From: Aliikangiella marina
GTDB lineage: Bacteria > Pseudomonadota > Gammaproteobacteria > Enterobacterales > Kangiellaceae
Assembly (NCBI RefSeq): GCF_007004765.1
Contig: NZ_VIKR01000005.1
Location: 372,001 to 436,000, forward strand
DNA length: 64,000 nucleotides
Reading direction: 5' to 3'
The notes under the pieces are model-generated. The model was not told where the DNA came from, searched no databases, and saw nothing but the letters and a program-made list of their open reading frames with translations. Shown in pieces: positions 63,117 through 64,000 of the stretch. The translations under genes were made by a program, and so were the position numbers. Position 1 is the stretch's first letter, and each line of letters starts with the position of its first letter.

Positions 63117-64000
63117 TTAGTCGGCAGCAATAACCGTTGAAGTGACTTCACCAAAGCCAATCCGTTTAGCGCCTTCTCTAGCACACCAACCGCGCATGAT
63201 AACGGTATCTCCATCTTCCAAGAAGGTGCGTTTTTCACCATTATCGAGACTTATTTGTTCCTTGCCACCGCGACTAAGCTCCAGCAAAGAGCCTGCTTCT
63301 TTATGCTCTGGCCCGGATTGTGTGCCGCTGCCAAACATATCGCCAGGCATTAAGTTACAGCCGTTCACGGTATGATGAGTGACCATTTGCGCGACCGTCC
63401 AATAAGAGTGTTTGAAATTAGATAATGATAAATGGCTGGCAGGCTCTCCAGCTTGTTTCATTTTTTCAGTTTCTAATTGAACTTCTAGTTCAATATCATA
63501 GCCGCCTTGCGCGCGATTGTTCTCAGATTCGAGGTAATCCAGCGGCTGAGGGTCAGCGGCGTCTCGCGTCCAGCTTGCTCTGAACGGTGCAAGCGCTTCG
63601 CTAGTGACAATCCACGGCGAAACTGTAGACGCAAAGTTCTTGGCGAGAAACGGTCCGAGTGGTTGATATTCCCACCCTTGGATGTCTCGTGCGGACCAGT
63701 CGTTGAATAAACATAAGCCAAATACATGATCTTCGGCCGCTTCAATCGAAATAGGCTCTCCTAGATCGTTACCTTTGCCGATGTAAATTCCGACTTCCAT
63801 TTCATAGTCTAATCTCTTGCAAGGTGCAAAACTTGGTTCAGTTGCGTCAGGAGCCTTTATTTGACCTTTCGGGCGCTTAAATGCCTGGCCTGACACGTCG
63901 ATTGAAGAAGAGCGTCCATGATAGCCAATAGGGATCCATTTGTAGTTAGGTAGTAACGGGTTGTCAGGGCGGAATAAACTGCCGACGGCTGTCGCATGGT
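63117..64000 (-). CDS. fahA: Fumarylacetoacetase (partial, N-terminus outside window)
   Basis: Fumarylacetoacetase hydrolyses fumarylacetoacetate to fumarate and acetoacetate, the last step of tyrosine degradation. The open frame continues to the window edge; the internal GTG at 63896 is not the true start, because coding sequence (HATAVGSLFRP, then LLPNYKWIPIGYHGRSSSIDVSGQ) continues upstream and matches the family. About 294 residues are seen. Conserved elements are YEMEVGIYIGKGN, FNDWSARDIQGWEYQPLGPF (metal and substrate site), LAKNFASTVSPWIV, NGCNLMPGDMFGSGTQSGPE and VIMRGWC. A terminator follows the stop. Homogentisate dioxygenase and maleylacetoacetate isomerase genes may lie just outside the window. 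Confidence 0.95.
   Translation of the reverse strand, partial: HATAVGSLFRPDNPLLPNYKWIPIGYHGRSSSIDVSGQAFKRPKGQIKAPDATEPSFAPCKRLDYEMEVGIYIGKGNDLGEPISIEAAEDHVFGLCLFNDWSARDIQGWEYQPLGPFLAKNFASTVSPWIVTSEALAPFRASWTRDAADPQPLDYLESENNRAQGGYDIELEVQLETEKMKQAGEPASHLSLSNFKHSYWTVAQMVTHHTVNGCNLMPGDMFGSGTQSGPEHKEAGSLLELSRGGKEQISLDNGEKRTFLEDGDTVIMRGWCAREGAKRIGFGEVTSTVIAAD

Noticed and set aside
1-64000. tRNA, rRNA, insertion sequences, integrases, toxin-antitoxin and restriction genes
   Set aside because: I looked for these and saw none; the window looks like stable chromosome.

Overview
The window looks like chromosomal core and accessory DNA of a free-living, probably marine gammaproteobacterium of moderately low GC content. 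The evidence is a full proton-translocating transhydrogenase (pntA-pntB), tesB, TIGR02647 and TIGR03643 small proteins, a sigma-54 two-component system, a CspA-type cold-shock gene, secreted proteases with PKD and PPC domains, and very many diguanylate cyclases. A Kangiella/Aliikangiella-like placement is my guess, not something the sequence proves. I see no rRNA, tRNA, CRISPR array, insertion sequence, phage or plasmid genes.

Layout. 1-9 kb: a partial membrane protein with two GIDE domains, a haem-binding beta-barrel protein, then a compact minus-strand chemosensory operon (STAS, CheA, NIT-domain MCP, CheW, CheR) that ends in a BLUF blue-light photoreceptor and has no cheY, cheB or cheD. 9-12 kb: a TIGR03643 protein, a COQ7-like hydroxylase, ferredoxin-NADP reductase and a PAS-GGDEF enzyme. 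12-20 kb: a MacAB-like ABC efflux operon with a well-spaced sigma-54 promoter and three palindromes upstream. A terminator-like hairpin follows the permease, then come the sigma-54 activator and its NtrY-like kinase, which probably control the efflux operon. 20-33 kb: a GAF-PAS-GAF-GGDEF-EAL protein, a saccharopine-dehydrogenase-like reductase, an XRE regulator, a YegS-type lipid kinase, pntAB, and two membrane GGDEF proteins. 33-40 kb: an SDR with a WYL regulator, a split spermidine-synthase-like pair whose catalytic half carries a signal peptide, and two more GGDEF proteins. 40-54 kb: a secreted trypsin-like protease, a GDSL esterase, VOC proteins, a divergent pair around two Fur-box-like sites and a 5 x 20 bp tandem repeat, SIMPL, TesB, an S9 peptidase and a TAP-type hydrolase fused to a membrane bundle. 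54-64 kb: a cold-shock gene with a long leader, an aldo/keto reductase, GNAT and LPLAT acyltransferases, a DUF3750 lipoprotein, a Tat-exported epimerase-like protein, an NTP/NDP-type transporter and a partial fumarylacetoacetase.

Themes. The window is heavy in signalling: six GGDEF proteins lie within about 29 kb, beside a chemosensory array linked to a light sensor and a self-contained sigma-54 efflux circuit. The candidates most likely to be new biology are (i) the che operon ending in a BLUF protein with a duplicated domain inside CheA, (ii) the 5 x 20 bp repeats and Fur-like boxes between two unknown genes, and (iii) the apparently periplasmic spermidine-synthase-like enzyme. Start codons were moved from the longest open frame wherever a clear Shine-Dalgarno site or family length argued for it; each case is stated in its entry.
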